Shown piece after piece: positions 8,894 to 17,758 of a stretch of 64,000 nucleotides of DNA. The stretch comes from Candidatus Saccharibacteria bacterium oral taxon 488 (lineage in GTDB: Bacteria; Patescibacteriota; Saccharimonadia; Saccharimonadales; Saccharimonadaceae). The notes beneath the pieces were generated by a model. That model did no database searches. It saw nothing but the letters and a program-made list of their open reading frames with translations, and was not told where the DNA came from. The first letter of the stretch is position 1, and every line of letters begins with the position of its first letter. Made by a program: the position numbers and the translations under genes. Location of the stretch: contig CP039998.1 in NCBI GenBank assembly GCA_013099015.1, positions 496,001 to 560,000 on the forward strand, given 5' to 3'.

Positions 8894-9870
8894 TATTTGA
8901 CCGCCTTTTGACTATCGAGGCTTTGATTTAGCTGGTCAATCTTGCGCCCCAATGCGTTCAATTTTTCGACATCAGTGTTGTAAGTGTCGACCTTGCCCTC
9001 GATAGTCTGCCGCTCACGACGAAGCGCCAGGCCGCGCTGGCTCAGCCGGGTTCGCTCAGCCTGAAACTCAGCTTGCGTCTGAAAACCACCCGTCGTCGCC
9101 CGCTGATTAAATGCCGCTACATCTTGGTTATAGGCATTAATGCGTGCACTGTACGACGTCGTTAGCTGCTCAATTTCGCGCTTCCGCTTATCGAGACTGG
9201 CCGCCAGTGCGTCGGCCTCGGCCTCGGCACTGGTGAACTTTTGATTATACTGAGCATGCAATTTTAACAGCGCCGCTCGATTACTGAAATACTCGGCATA
9301 ATGCGCCTCCAGCTCCGACCCGAGATCAGCAAACTCTGTACCCAAAATTGAATGCAGCTCATTGGCGCGCGTACCTGGCTGAGCACGCTCATAATACGCC
9401 ATCCGCTCTTCGAGCTTTTTGGTCTTGACCTTGGTATAAGCCGCCTCCAGTAGCTCGCCCAGCCGCCGACGCTGCTCCACCGAATAGCGCGACCACGCCA
9501 CGTGCAGCATTTCGTGAGCCGCCGTCACCTCTTTGATACCATCTAGCTCCGCGTTCTGCACGTTATAAATGTGAATGGTCTCTTTGGCGTGAGCGTAGCA
9601 GCCAACGATCGGGCTGGCCTGTTCGACACGACGGCAATCTTGATTAAATTGCGCAGCGTTTTCTAGTCGCGGCTGGGCGAGATAAAAGCTAAATTTGGCC
9701 TTGTCAGTCATCGTTGCCCGTTGCGCCAATGTTGCTATGTCCTGGCTCGGTTGATACTGCCAGACCCTGATATGATCCAGCACTAGCTGGCGATTGAGTA
9801 CCAGCCAGCTACCGCCAGCCACCAGCCCCACAAACACCACGACGCCGAGGAGATTACGCAGCCGTAACAT
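8893..9870 (-). CDS. Membrane-anchored HExxH protein, putative zinc metallopeptidase with coiled coil
   Basis: 325 residues, no firm family recognised. An N-terminal hydrophobic stretch (about 8-27) is a signal anchor. A central motif AAHEMLHVAW (about residues 117-126) fits HExxH of zinc metallopeptidases, and a Glu-rich segment NELHSILGTEF about 50 residues later could supply the third zinc ligand. The C-terminal ~110 residues are charged and predicted coiled coil. Two Cys (CRRVEQASPIVGC) before the motif could form a disulfide outside the cell. It overlaps clpC by 17 bases and radA by one, so it is firmly embedded in that operon. Peptidase activity is inference from the motif only. Confidence 0.6.
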   Translation of the reverse strand: MLRLRNLLGVVVFVGLVAGGSWLVLNRQLVLDHIRVWQYQPSQDIATLAQRATMTDKAKFSFYLAQPRLENAAQFNQDCRRVEQASPIVGCYAHAKETIHIYNVQNAELDGIKEVTAAHEMLHVAWSRYSVEQRRRLGELLEAAYTKVKTKKLEERMAYYERAQPGTRANELHSILGTEFADLGSELEAHYAEYFSNRAALLKLHAQYNQKFTSAEAEADALAASLDKRKREIEQLTTSYSARINAYNQDVAAFNQRATTGGFQTQAEFQAERTRLSQRGLALRRERQTIEGKVDTYNTDVEKLNALGRKIDQLNQSLDSQKAVK

Positions 9871-12322
9871 TGATCACTACCTCACGATTTTTTGCAGTCG
9901 CTGTCAAGACCGCGCCGGGACGGGCTTGACGAGACAATAAGACATCGCTGAGCGGGTCGGCCAACATTGTCTGAATCGTCTGCCTGAGCACCCGCGCGCC
10001 ACGCTGCTCATCAAAACCGTTGTCTATGATACAACGTTTAGCGCTTGACGTAATCACCAGCGTCATTTGCTGCGCTCGCACTGCTTCTTTAAGCTCGCTG
10101 GCGAGATTATCAAAAATCTTACCCACCACCGGCCGGGTCAAACTCTTGAAATGCACCACCGCATCAAACCGCCCGATTAGCTCTGGTCGCAGTAACTCCT
10201 CCAGCTCGCGTCGCGTCGCCCGAGCGTTGCGCTCATTCACATCGTCCGCCCGTGAAGTATCGCCGCCATGCGAGCCAAAGCCCAGCTCACCGTCGCGTAC
10301 CATTGCCTCGGCGCCAACATTGCTGGTCAAGATCACGATCGTCTGCTGGAAGCTCACCGACCGACCGCGCGAATCGCTCAGCTTGCCGTCTTCTAAAATT
10401 TGCAGTAGCAAGTTCAATACATCTGGATGCGCCTTTTCGATCTCGTCAAACAACACCACGCTGTACGGCTGCCGGCGAACCTTGTCGGTCAATTTGCCAC
10501 CCTCATCATAGCCGACATAACCAGCCGGCGCACCAATCAGCTGACCGGCCGTATGCCGCTCCGAGAACTCACTCATGTCAATCTTGATCAAGCTATTGTC
10601 GCCGCCAAATACTTCCCGTGCCAGCACGCGAGCTAGCTCCGTCTTGCCCACGCCAGTCGGCCCGAGAAAGATGAACGACCCAAGCGGCCCTGACCGCCGA
10701 CTCAGCCCAGCTCGCGCCCGGCGAATGGTTCGCGCCAGTGTCGCCACGGCCTTCTCTTGACCGAGCACTGACCGACCCAGCCGCTGTTCCAGCGCCGCCA
10801 GGTCTTTGCGCTCATTCACCGTCACTTTTTCCGCTGGCACGCCAGCCATCGCCGCCACCGCTCGCCGCACGTCATCCTCGGTTAGCTCCGGCAATGCTGG
10901 ATTGTCAGCCGGTAGCTGCTTGGCCTGTTGCTCCAGCTGTTTGATGCGAACCTTTAGCTCAGCCGCGCGTTGATATTGCTCAGCCTCGACCGCCGCATCG
11001 AGCTTGCCCGCTAGCTGTTTGATCCGCCGCGCTAATTGTTGTTGCTTGGTCAGTTTAGCCGGCCGCCGCGTACTAACCAGCGCCGCCGCCTCATCGAGTA
11101 CGTCAATCGCCTTGTCCGGCAAATGACGCTCTGTCACGTAGCGCTGGCTGAGGGCCACGCTCAACTCGATCATCTCATCAGAAATCCGCAGTCGATGATG
11201 GGTCGCCAGCCGGCCGGCTAGCGCCCGCACCATGGCCACCGCTGCCTGCTCATCTGGCTCCGCCACCGTCACGGCCTGAAACCGCCGACTGAGGGCCGCA
11301 TCTTTTTCGATGTGCTTGCGATATTCATCAAATGTCGTTGCACCGATCACCCGCACCTCGCCACGCGCCAACGCTGGCTTTAGAACATTCGCCGCATCCA
11401 TCGACCCCTCGGCCGAGCCGGCGCCGACCAGCAAATGCAGCTCATCAATGAACAGCATGATCTCCTGATGATTACGCGCTGCAGTCACGACTTTTTGTAA
11501 GCGCTCTTCAAACTGACCACGAAACTTTGTACCGGCGACCATGGCCGTCAGATCAAGCTGAATCAGCCGCTTACCGACCAAAAACTCCGGCACTGTCCCC
11601 GTGGCAATCCGCTGTGCCAAGCCCTCGACCACCGCGGTTTTACCGACGCCCGGCTCACCGATCAGCGCTGGATTGTTTTTACCGCGCCGCCCGAGCACCG
11701 TGATCAGCCGCTCCGTCTCGGCCTCCCGACCGACCACTGGATCAAGCAGTCCGCTCCGCGCTCGCTCCGTCATATCAACTCCATACTGATCAAGGATCTT
11801 GAGATCGGCCGACCGACGAGCATGCGGCGCCGCACCTTCCTTCGACTCGTCCTGTATGGCCTCCAGCTGCTGCCGATCAAACACGTCCTCTAGCGTACCG
11901 CGCAGCTCCTCCAGATCCACATTCATATCACTGAGCAACTTCGTCGCCCGAGCCTTGTGCTGCAGTAGCATGCTATAAACAATGTGCTCAGTGCCGATGC
12001 GCTCCTGCCCAAACTCCGTCGCTAGCTGCCAAGCCGTCCGTATCGTCTCCAGTACCTCGGCGTTCATGCCTTTGTGAACAACCACCACCACGAACGACTG
12101 CGCGGTTAAGCCTAGCGCCAACTCCGCTCGATCCAGCGTCACACCACTCTCCGCCAAAATCTTCGCACCCAGCGACGAATTTTGCGCCAGCACGCCGAGC
12201 AGCACATGCTCGGTACCGACATACGGACTGCCGCTATTATGCGCCAGCAGCCCGGCACGCTCTAAGCTGGCCTTGGCGGTATCAGTCAGCCGAGATTCTA
12301 ACTCAGAAAAATCTTCCGGCAT
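9854..12322 (-). CDS. clpC: ATP-dependent Clp protease ATP-binding subunit ClpC
   Basis: A two-ring-domain AAA+ unfoldase, 822 residues from the chosen ATG at 12322. That start has AAAGGAGGG 5-6 nt upstream; the longer open frame to 12382 would run into nusA. Order: two Clp-N repeats ([12 protein letters not shown] and [20 protein letters not shown]), AAA1 with GEPGVGKTA, a UVR-like middle helix ([20 protein letters not shown]) that marks ClpC rather than ClpB, and AAA2 with GPTGVGKTE. The loop [10 protein letters not shown] after SNVGAEAM resembles the LGF/IGF tripeptide that docks on ClpP. It would feed substrates to ClpP, which is not in this window. Confidence 0.95.
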   Translation of the reverse strand: MPEDFSELESRLTDTAKASLERAGLLAHNSGSPYVGTEHVLLGVLAQNSSLGAKILAESGVTLDRAELALGLTAQSFVVVVVHKGMNAEVLETIRTAWQLATEFGQERIGTEHIVYSMLLQHKARATKLLSDMNVDLEELRGTLEDVFDRQQLEAIQDESKEGAAPHARRSADLKILDQYGVDMTERARSGLLDPVVGREAETERLITVLGRRGKNNPALIGEPGVGKTAVVEGLAQRIATGTVPEFLVGKRLIQLDLTAMVAGTKFRGQFEERLQKVVTAARNHQEIMLFIDELHLLVGAGSAEGSMDAANVLKPALARGEVRVIGATTFDEYRKHIEKDAALSRRFQAVTVAEPDEQAAVAMVRALAGRLATHHRLRISDEMIELSVALSQRYVTERHLPDKAIDVLDEAAALVSTRRPAKLTKQQQLARRIKQLAGKLDAAVEAEQYQRAAELKVRIKQLEQQAKQLPADNPALPELTEDDVRRAVAAMAGVPAEKVTVNERKDLAALEQRLGRSVLGQEKAVATLARTIRRARAGLSRRSGPLGSFIFLGPTGVGKTELARVLAREVFGGDNSLIKIDMSEFSERHTAGQLIGAPAGYVGYDEGGKLTDKVRRQPYSVVLFDEIEKAHPDVLNLLLQILEDGKLSDSRGRSVSFQQTIVILTSNVGAEAMVRDGELGFGSHGGDTSRADDVNERNARATRRELEELLRPELIGRFDAVVHFKSLTRPVVGKIFDNLASELKEAVRAQQMTLVITSSAKRCIIDNGFDEQRGARVLRQTIQTMLADPLSDVLLSRQARPGAVLTATAKNREVVINVTAA

Positions 12323-12362
12323 ATCGCCCTCCTTTCGTTTTCGGCGATTCTCACGAGGCAGC

Positions 12363-13484
12363 CTATTCCGCCACCTCCTCAACCACGCTCATCAAGCTGT
12401 CCTCAATATTTTTGCGAGGTTTCGTTTCAGGCTTAGCAGCCGCCTTTGCCTCAATGTCCAGTTCATAGCCAGTCAGCCGACTTGCCAAACGAACATTCTG
12501 CCCAGCCCGGCCAATAGCCACTGATTGCTGATCCTCGCTAACATACACTGTTGCCCGCTTTTCATCTTCATTGACCGTTACGCTCAGTACTTCCGCTGGA
12601 CTCATGGCATTGGCGATAAAGCCAGCCGCATCTTCCTCAAACGGAATGATATCAATTTTTTCCTGCTCGCCAATTTCGTTCATCACCGCCTGAACGCGCG
12701 TCCCGTGACCGCCGACGAAGGTACCGACTGGGTCAACACCTGGCAGCGCCGATGCCACCGCCAATTTGGTGCGGCGACCCGCCTCGCGAGCAATGGCTTT
12801 GATTTCCACGGCGCCCGTTTCCATCTCTGGCACTTCCTGACTGAACAAGAACCGCACAAATTCTTCATTGCCACGGCTCAAGATCAACTGCGGACCGCGA
12901 CCTTCGCGTTCGATGTCCTTGATGAATACTTTGACGCGGCGACCAACGCCGTAATACTCGCCAGGAATCTGCTCAGACTGCGGCATGATACCAACTGCCT
13001 TGCCCAGCTCGATCCGCACCACGCGCGGCTCAACCCGCTGAATTGTACCGGTTACCACCGTGCCAATTTTATCCTCAAATTCTGCCAGCACCACTTCGCG
13101 CTCTGCCTCGCGCAGCCGCTGCAAAATCACTTGCTTAGCGGTCTGGGCTGCCACGCGGCCAAACGTCGTCACGTTGTGGGTCTCGACCGTCACTTCACTG
13201 CCCAGCTCAGCTGCTGGGTCAACCGCCTTGGCCTCGTCCAGGCTCATTTGATTGACGTCATTTTCGACTTCTTCAACCACCGTTTTGACGACCGACACCA
13301 CAGCCGTGCCGCTGTTGATATTCAAGCTGGCGCGCACCAACTGCTCGCGCGTGCCGTTATCACGCCGCCACGCTGCCGCGATAGCCTGCTCGATTACCTC
13401 TAGAACCGTTTCTTCTGGCAGGTTCTTTTCCTCGGCAATCGTCCGCACCGCCAACGTCAATTGCTTAATATTCAAATCTTCCAT
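12363..13484 (-). CDS. nusA: Transcription termination/antitermination protein NusA
   Basis: Binds RNA polymerase and nascent RNA to control pausing and termination. 373 residues: N-terminal polymerase-binding domain (LEVIEQAIAAAWRRDN), S1 domain (GTVVTGTIQRVEPRVVRIELG), then two KH domains with FVGGHGTRVQAV and IGRAGQNVRLASRLTGYEL. It lacks the acidic C-terminal repeats of E. coli NusA, as is usual outside Proteobacteria. The ATG has AAAGGAG upstream and a TATAAT -10 at 13507-13512. It heads the nusA-clpC-HExxH-radA operon, ending 40 bases before the clpC start. Confidence 0.96.
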   Translation of the reverse strand: MEDLNIKQLTLAVRTIAEEKNLPEETVLEVIEQAIAAAWRRDNGTREQLVRASLNINSGTAVVSVVKTVVEEVENDVNQMSLDEAKAVDPAAELGSEVTVETHNVTTFGRVAAQTAKQVILQRLREAEREVVLAEFEDKIGTVVTGTIQRVEPRVVRIELGKAVGIMPQSEQIPGEYYGVGRRVKVFIKDIEREGRGPQLILSRGNEEFVRFLFSQEVPEMETGAVEIKAIAREAGRRTKLAVASALPGVDPVGTFVGGHGTRVQAVMNEIGEQEKIDIIPFEEDAAGFIANAMSPAEVLSVTVNEDEKRATVYVSEDQQSVAIGRAGQNVRLASRLTGYELDIEAKAAAKPETKPRKNIEDSLMSVVEEVAE

Positions 13485-13506
13485 ATTAGCTCCTTTACGC
13501 TATTTT

Positions 13507-13512
13507 ATTATA
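13507..13512 (-). promoter_or_regulatory. nusA -10 box
   Basis: TATAAT on the minus strand, followed by a leader of about 16-20 nt with AAAGGAG before the nusA ATG. No convincing -35 seen. Confidence 0.5.
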
Positions 13513-13706
13513 CTACGTTTCATTGCAAACGCCCAAGAGACGAAAAACTCCGACCTGATCGGCCGGATATGTCAGCAGTATAGCATATCCAGCCAGGCAG
13601 CGTCAAGTTCAGCCATCTCATTCACCCATATCAGCCTGCGAACGGGTATACGGCTCTAGGAGCGGTAGCGGCGCATGGCTATCTATGCACCCTTTGACAA
13701 AAAGCA

Positions 13707-13735
13707 TTGACATTTTCTACTAATAGTGATATATA
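13707..13735 (+). promoter_or_regulatory. Promoter of small membrane protein gene
   Basis: TTGACA (13707-13712), 17-bp spacer, TATATA (13730-13735): the closest match to a consensus housekeeping promoter in the window. A second TTGACA lies at 13694-13699. It points to a leader of about 120 nt before the 13862 gene. The rest of 13513-13706 holds no gene; it contains a 7-bp inverted repeat (13565-13571 / 13584-13590). Confidence 0.7.
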
Positions 13736-13747
13736 TATCTCAGCCTT

Positions 13748-13839
13748 TTGACAATTTTTATTGTAAATTGTCAACTGCGCTTCGCTGTCGTAGATCGGAT
13801 ATCTACGGTGGCTTGAGGCGCGGAACGGCCGCACCTCAA
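13748..13839 (+). promoter_or_regulatory. Leader with three consecutive stem-loops
   Basis: Three hairpins follow the promoter in series: a perfect 10-bp repeat TTGACAATTT / AAATTGTCAA (13748-13757, 13765-13774); CGTAGAT / ATCTACG (13789-13795, 13801-13807); and TTGAGG..GCGG / CCGC..CCTCAA (13813-13839) with one mismatch. The ribosome site GGAAAGGA of the next gene comes about 5 nt later. The layout suggests a folded 5' leader; whether it senses anything is unknown, and no riboswitch class was recognised. Confidence 0.45.
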
Positions 13840-13861
13840 AAAGTGGAAAGGACTCCTCATC

Positions 13862-14194
13862 ATGCTGACAGGGCTGACTATTGTCATCGGCGTGACCATT
13901 GTTCTCGGGATCGTAATCACCGCGACCTCCAGGGATGATGGCTTCACGGCCGTGAGCGGGCTTATGTTCGCTATTTTCGGAACAACTTCACTGTTTTGGA
14001 TAGCGAAAGGTACTATACAGTATCTCAGCAAGGACTCATCCTTGCTGTGGCTGTACAAGCCGATTGCCGCCCTGCCTGAATGGGTAGGCTACGTCGGCGT
14101 CGCGACCACCGCGATCCTCTGGGTGGTGGCTGTCGCACTGTTGGTGGATGACTACATCCACCTTCCCCGACGACGGAAAGGAGGTAATTACTGA
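13862..14194 (+). CDS. Small membrane protein of unknown function (3 helices)
   Basis: 110 residues, not recognised. Three hydrophobic helices are visible (about 3-21, 29-50 and 76-96), followed by a basic C-terminal tail LPRRRKGGNY, so the C-terminus is probably cytoplasmic. The start has an AAAGGA site about 10 nt upstream. It is monocistronic, with its own strong promoter, a structured leader and a closing hairpin, and sits alone between minus-strand operons. That independence suggests a dedicated regulated function, but none can be named. Confidence 0.7.
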   Translation: MLTGLTIVIGVTIVLGIVITATSRDDGFTAVSGLMFAIFGTTSLFWIAKGTIQYLSKDSSLLWLYKPIAALPEWVGYVGVATTAILWVVAVALLVDDYIHLPRRRKGGNY

Positions 14195-14201
14195 GAGGTG
14201 C

Positions 14202-14239
14202 GGGGCGGGATTGATACAACTGTTTGTATCTCCCGCCCC
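14202..14239. terminator. Strong hairpin downstream of small membrane protein gene
   Basis: GGGGCGGGA (14202-14210) pairs with TCCCGCCCC (14231-14239). Inside, GATACAA pairs with TTGTATC around a CTGT loop, giving a 16-bp stem with one TT bulge. There is no following T-tract, so factor-independent termination is likely but not certain. Confidence 0.6.
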
Positions 14240-14277
14240 ACTCACATCACTGAACTGAACTTATGATTACATAACTA

Positions 14278-15303
14278 TTACATCGCTGGCTGCTGGAGGT
14301 AATGGCCGACGTCCGCTACCAGCTCGACCAGGCGATTAGAGTACCCCCATTCGTTATCGTACCAGACCATGATTTTCACCATGTTGCCACCAACGACCTT
14401 GGTTAGCGGCAGATCAACGATGCCAGAATGTGAATTACCGATAAAGTCGCGGCTGACCAGCGGCTCTTCACTGACGCCCAAGATCCCTTGATAGAAACTA
14501 TCAGCGGCGGCTTTCTTGAACGCTTCATTTACCTGCTCGACTGTCACGTCGCGCCGCAACAGTGCCGTCACGTCACTGAGCGACACCACCGGCGTTGGTA
14601 CGCGCACACTGAGACCGTCGAATTTACCAGTTAGCTGCGGTAGGGTTTTGGTCACGGCAATAGCCGCACCCGTCGTTGTCGGCACGATGTTCTCGGCCGC
14701 GTTGCGACCCTCGCGAAGGTCCTTGGCGGGCGCATCCTGTAGGCGCTGGCTGGCAGTGTAGCTATGCACCGTCGTCAGCATTGATTTTTCCACGCCAAAT
14801 TCCGCATCCAGAATCGCCATCACCGCACCCAAACTATTGGTCGTGCAGCTGGCGTTAGAAATGATTGGCGTCGCGCCCTTGATCTTGCTGTCATTCGTAC
14901 CCAGCACGATTGTATCGACGCCGTCGGATTTGGTTGGTCCGCTGATAACCACGCGCTTGGCGCCCGCAGTCAAGTGCTTGCCCGCGCCATCTTTATCTGT
15001 AAAGAGTCCCGTCGATTCTATCACCACGTCAACATCCATCTCGCCCCACGGCAAGTTCGTTGGATCTTTTTCCGCCAGCACTTTGACAGGTTTCCCGTCA
15101 ACGATGAGTTCATCCTCTGTAAAATCAACCTGACGGCCATATTCCCCGTAATTACTATCGTGTTTGAGCAGGTACGCCAGCGTCTTGGTATCTGTCAAGT
15201 CATTGATCGCTACGATCTCCACATCGCTGCGTTCCCGGGCGATCTTAAAGGCGCTGCGCCCGATCCGCCCGAAACCATTAATCGCTATTTTTGTCATCGC
15301 CAT
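14278..15303 (-). CDS. gap: Glyceraldehyde-3-phosphate dehydrogenase
   Basis: Oxidises glyceraldehyde-3-phosphate to 1,3-bisphosphoglycerate in lower glycolysis. The 341-residue form starts at the ATG at 15303 (MAMTKIA), which has GGGAGGG upstream; the open frame extends 8 codons further without support. NAD-binding INGFGRIGR is at the N-terminus, the catalytic SNASCTTNSLG lies near residue 150, and a C-terminal WYDNEWGYSNRLVEL is present. It is monocistronic, apart from the pyk-pgk-tpiA operon, and divergent from the RelA/SpoT gene. Confidence 0.98.
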   Translation of the reverse strand: MAMTKIAINGFGRIGRSAFKIARERSDVEIVAINDLTDTKTLAYLLKHDSNYGEYGRQVDFTEDELIVDGKPVKVLAEKDPTNLPWGEMDVDVVIESTGLFTDKDGAGKHLTAGAKRVVISGPTKSDGVDTIVLGTNDSKIKGATPIISNASCTTNSLGAVMAILDAEFGVEKSMLTTVHSYTASQRLQDAPAKDLREGRNAAENIVPTTTGAAIAVTKTLPQLTGKFDGLSVRVPTPVVSLSDVTALLRRDVTVEQVNEAFKKAAADSFYQGILGVSEEPLVSRDFIGNSHSGIVDLPLTKVVGGNMVKIMVWYDNEWGYSNRLVELVADVGHYLQQPAM

Positions 15304-15340
15304 ACAATTATCCCTCCCGAGTAGCATTAGCTTTTTCCTA

Positions 15341-15363
15341 ATTATACTACAAAGTTGTATAAT
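15341..15363. promoter_or_regulatory. Face-to-face gap and rel promoters
   Basis: The gap -10 (TATAAT on the minus strand, 15346-15341) and the rel -10 (TATAAT on the plus strand, 15358-15363) lie only 11 bp apart and point away from each other, so each polymerase footprint covers the other -10. The rel ATG at 15370 follows its -10 by 6 nt. Confidence 0.65.
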
Positions 15364-15369
15364 GAAACC

Positions 15370-16893
15370 ATGACGCGCGAGGAATTACTACATCTAGCGG
15401 CGCCACAGTACGATGAAGTGCCGGTACTGGTGTTAGATAGCGCTATTGACTACGCTACTAAAAAACATGCCGGGCAAAAACGCAAGAGTGGCGAACCCTA
15501 CATCACGCACCCGCTGGCGGTAGCTGGGATTTTAGTGGAATGGGGCATGGATATCGACACGGTGATCGCTGGCGTGTTGCATGATACGGTCGAGGATACC
15601 GATGCGACATTGGATGAATTGGAAAGTTTGTTTGGCCGCGATATCGCCTTTTTGGTTGATGGTGTGACCAAAGTGTCGCAGGCACGCGCCGGTATGCGTA
15701 GCCTCGATAGCTACCTGCCACACACTAAAGATAACCTCGCCAAACTGATGATCGCAGTCGGCGAGGACATTCGGGTAATTATTATCAAGCTGGCGGATCG
15801 ACTACATAATATGCGCACGCTTCAATATATGCCGCGCGACAAGCAGAAGAAAATCGCCCGCGAGACAATTGAAGTGTTTGCACCATTAGCAGACCGACTC
15901 AATATGGGGCGGGTGCGCGTGCAGCTAGAAGAGCTCAGTTTCCGATTTTTGATGCCCAAGGATTTTCAGCGTACTAAGAGCCTGATGGATAGCCGCCTAA
16001 AGAAAAGCCAGCGCAAACTCGCCAAAGTCCGCCGCGACGTTACGGCGCGCCTCCAGAATGAGAGTCTGCAGTTTGAGATGGACGGCCGGGTAAAAAGCGT
16101 ATATAGCTTATTTAAGAAGCTCGACCGCGTTGGCGATATTGATAAGATTTACGACCTGATCGCCCTGCGCATCATCGTTGATGATTTAGCGACCGGCTAT
16201 CTGGTGCTGGGCGTGCTGCACGAGATGTACCAGCCGTTTTACGAGCGTATCAAGGATTACGTCGCCAACCCCAAACCGAATGGCTACCAGAGCTTACACA
16301 CGACGGTGCAAACGCCGACCGGGCAAATTGTCGAGTTCCAGATCCGCACCCGAGACATGCATGAATACGCCGAGCGCGGTTTGGCGGCCAGCTTTCATTA
16401 TAACGAACAAAAGATGTCCGATGCCTACCGCCAAGGGCGAATCGCTGCGCTGCCGACGGATTTGGCGTGGATTCGCGATCTGCAGGAGACAGCGGCCCGA
16501 GCACGCGAGGGTAAATCATTTGATTCAGAGAAATTCCGCATGAAGTTGTTTGAGGATCGAATCTTCGTCTATTCGCCCAAAGGTGATATTTATGATCTGC
16601 CCCGCGGCGCCTTCCCACTGGATTATGCCTACCGCATTCACTCCGACATCGCAGCGCACGCCAGCGGATTTAAAGTCAATGGCGTCATGAAGCCGTTCAC
16701 TTATGAATTACAGCACGGCGATGTCGTTGAAGTATTGACCAGTAAATCTGCCAAGCCCAAACCAGCCTGGCGCGATATGGTCATCACGCCGCACGCCAAA
16801 ACCAAACTGCGTATGCAACTGTCAAAAAGCGGCGGCGTGCTAGCACATTTGACCGGGTTAACTGACGGCGTTTCGTCGCTGTTTCGACGGTAA
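15370..16893 (+). CDS. RelA/SpoT-family (p)ppGpp synthetase/hydrolase, short form
   Basis: Makes and breaks the alarmone (p)ppGpp. From the ATG at 15370 it has 507 residues; a TTG five codons upstream is less likely because the TATAAT box overlaps those codons. The HD hydrolase domain shows AGVLHDTVEDTDAT, intact for activity. The synthetase domain has DKIYDLIALRIIV, then RIKDYVANPKPNGYQSLHT, an RxKD-type charge signature of bifunctional enzymes, and EFQIRTRDMHEYAERG. A TGS domain follows (DRIFVYSPKGDIYDLPRG). The helical, zinc-finger and ACT regions of long Rel proteins (about 720-750 aa) are absent, so ribosome control of the enzyme may differ. Confidence 0.93.
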   Translation: MTREELLHLAAPQYDEVPVLVLDSAIDYATKKHAGQKRKSGEPYITHPLAVAGILVEWGMDIDTVIAGVLHDTVEDTDATLDELESLFGRDIAFLVDGVTKVSQARAGMRSLDSYLPHTKDNLAKLMIAVGEDIRVIIIKLADRLHNMRTLQYMPRDKQKKIARETIEVFAPLADRLNMGRVRVQLEELSFRFLMPKDFQRTKSLMDSRLKKSQRKLAKVRRDVTARLQNESLQFEMDGRVKSVYSLFKKLDRVGDIDKIYDLIALRIIVDDLATGYLVLGVLHEMYQPFYERIKDYVANPKPNGYQSLHTTVQTPTGQIVEFQIRTRDMHEYAERGLAASFHYNEQKMSDAYRQGRIAALPTDLAWIRDLQETAARAREGKSFDSEKFRMKLFEDRIFVYSPKGDIYDLPRGAFPLDYAYRIHSDIAAHASGFKVNGVMKPFTYELQHGDVVEVLTSKSAKPKPAWRDMVITPHAKTKLRMQLSKSGGVLAHLTGLTDGVSSLFRR

Positions 16894-17221
16894 GCAAAAC
16901 ACTCACACCTCATCCCAGAGGCTTGGCAGCCGCGACACCTCCTCCGCTAGAGACTGTGAAACGTTCGCGAGTAGCGGAGGTTTCAGCCGAACGCTCGCGA
17001 GGAATCTCCGGTGGAGATTTGAGCGAAGAGTGTGCTCTGGCGAAGGACGGTGGAGCGGCTGCTGCGGTTCGGCTTCCAGTCATCTCCTCTAAGTCGAATG
17101 CATCCGGCAACGCCGTCCGCAGAACCATCGACTTGTCAAAGAGACTGACAATTCCGCGGCAAACACGCATACCAGATTCTTGGTGAGACGTAATGCCGCT
17201 TTGCTTTGCAAGATAGTAGTA
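16894..17221. other. Hairpin-rich non-coding stretch, possible structured RNA
   Basis: No convincing gene lies between the convergent rel and ppa stops. The stretch is unusually rich in self-complementary segments: CCTCCGCTA / TAGCGGAGG (16941-16949, 16972-16980); AATCTCC / GGAGATT (17003-17009, 17013-17019) nested in CGCTC / GAGCG (16992-16996, 17021-17025); AGCCGAAC / GTTCGGCT (16985-16992, 17067-17074); GGACGG / CCGTCC (17045-17050, 17113-17118); and TTGTCA / TGACAA (17133-17151). The motif ACGYTCGCGAG occurs twice, 30 bp apart. I could not match it to tmRNA, RNase P, SRP or 6S RNA. Confidence 0.4.
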
Positions 17222-17755
17222 TTACGCCTGCTCGTTCCAGCGCTCAATCGCCGCCGCCACGACCTGCTTGGCGGCATCAACGCCAGCAAATTCCTTAACA
17301 ATGGTCGAACCTGGCTTCTTCAAATCCTTATAGTGATTGAAATGGAATTCAATTTGCTTAATCAGCTGCGCCGGCAAATCCTCCAGCGACTGAATGGCGT
17401 TGCCATTATGGCGATCGTCGCTTGGCACCGCGATAATTTTATCATCAACCTCATCGTCATCGACAAACTTCATCACGCCAAGGATTCGCGCCTCGACCAC
17501 CAGCCCGGTCGTCAGCGGCGTATCCGTCACCAATAGCACATCCAACTCATCGCCGTCCTCATCCAGCGTCTGCGGGATGAAACCATAATTAGTCGGCTTG
17601 GCAAAAATCGCCGGATCAACCCGGTCCAGCCGCATGACGCCGACTTTCCGATCCCATTCAATTTTATGATTTGACCCAGCCGGAATCTCTACAACAACGG
17701 TGATTTCGCCGTCCTGATAATTCCCTGGGGTTAATACTTGATTAAAATCTGCCAT
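17222..17755 (-). CDS. ppa: Inorganic pyrophosphatase (family I)
   Basis: Hydrolyses pyrophosphate released by tRNA charging and polymer synthesis. 177 residues, the normal soluble family I length. Visible signatures are EIPAGSNHKIEWD, YGFIPQTLDEDGDELDVLLV (the DxDxxD metal-binding core) and the C-terminal FHFNHYKDLKKPGS. The ATG is preceded by TAGGAG and lies 3 bases from the trxB stop, so it is the last gene of the HIT-SLOG-pheT-ABC-FKBP-trxB-ppa series. Confidence 0.97.
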   Translation of the reverse strand: MADFNQVLTPGNYQDGEITVVVEIPAGSNHKIEWDRKVGVMRLDRVDPAIFAKPTNYGFIPQTLDEDGDELDVLLVTDTPLTTGLVVEARILGVMKFVDDDEVDDKIIAVPSDDRHNGNAIQSLEDLPAQLIKQIEFHFNHYKDLKKPGSTIVKEFAGVDAAKQVVAAAIERWNEQA

Positions 17756-17758
17756 CTC

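Noticed and set aside
12525..13403. A 292-codon open frame on the plus strand across nusA
   Set aside because: It is antisense to nusA, which has full domain motifs and a ribosome site; the reverse frame is His/Arg/Leu-rich with no motif.
16910..17186. Two short opposing ORFs (86 and 87 codons) in the rel-ppa gap
   Set aside because: They overlap each other on opposite strands, contain the inverted repeats, lack ribosome sites and show no protein-like pattern.
16894..17221. tmRNA, RNase P RNA, SRP RNA or 6S RNA in the hairpin-rich gap
   Set aside because: Their hallmark segments (tRNA-like ends and tag codons, RNase P core, SRP GGAA-type loop) were looked for on both strands and not found; left as unknown.
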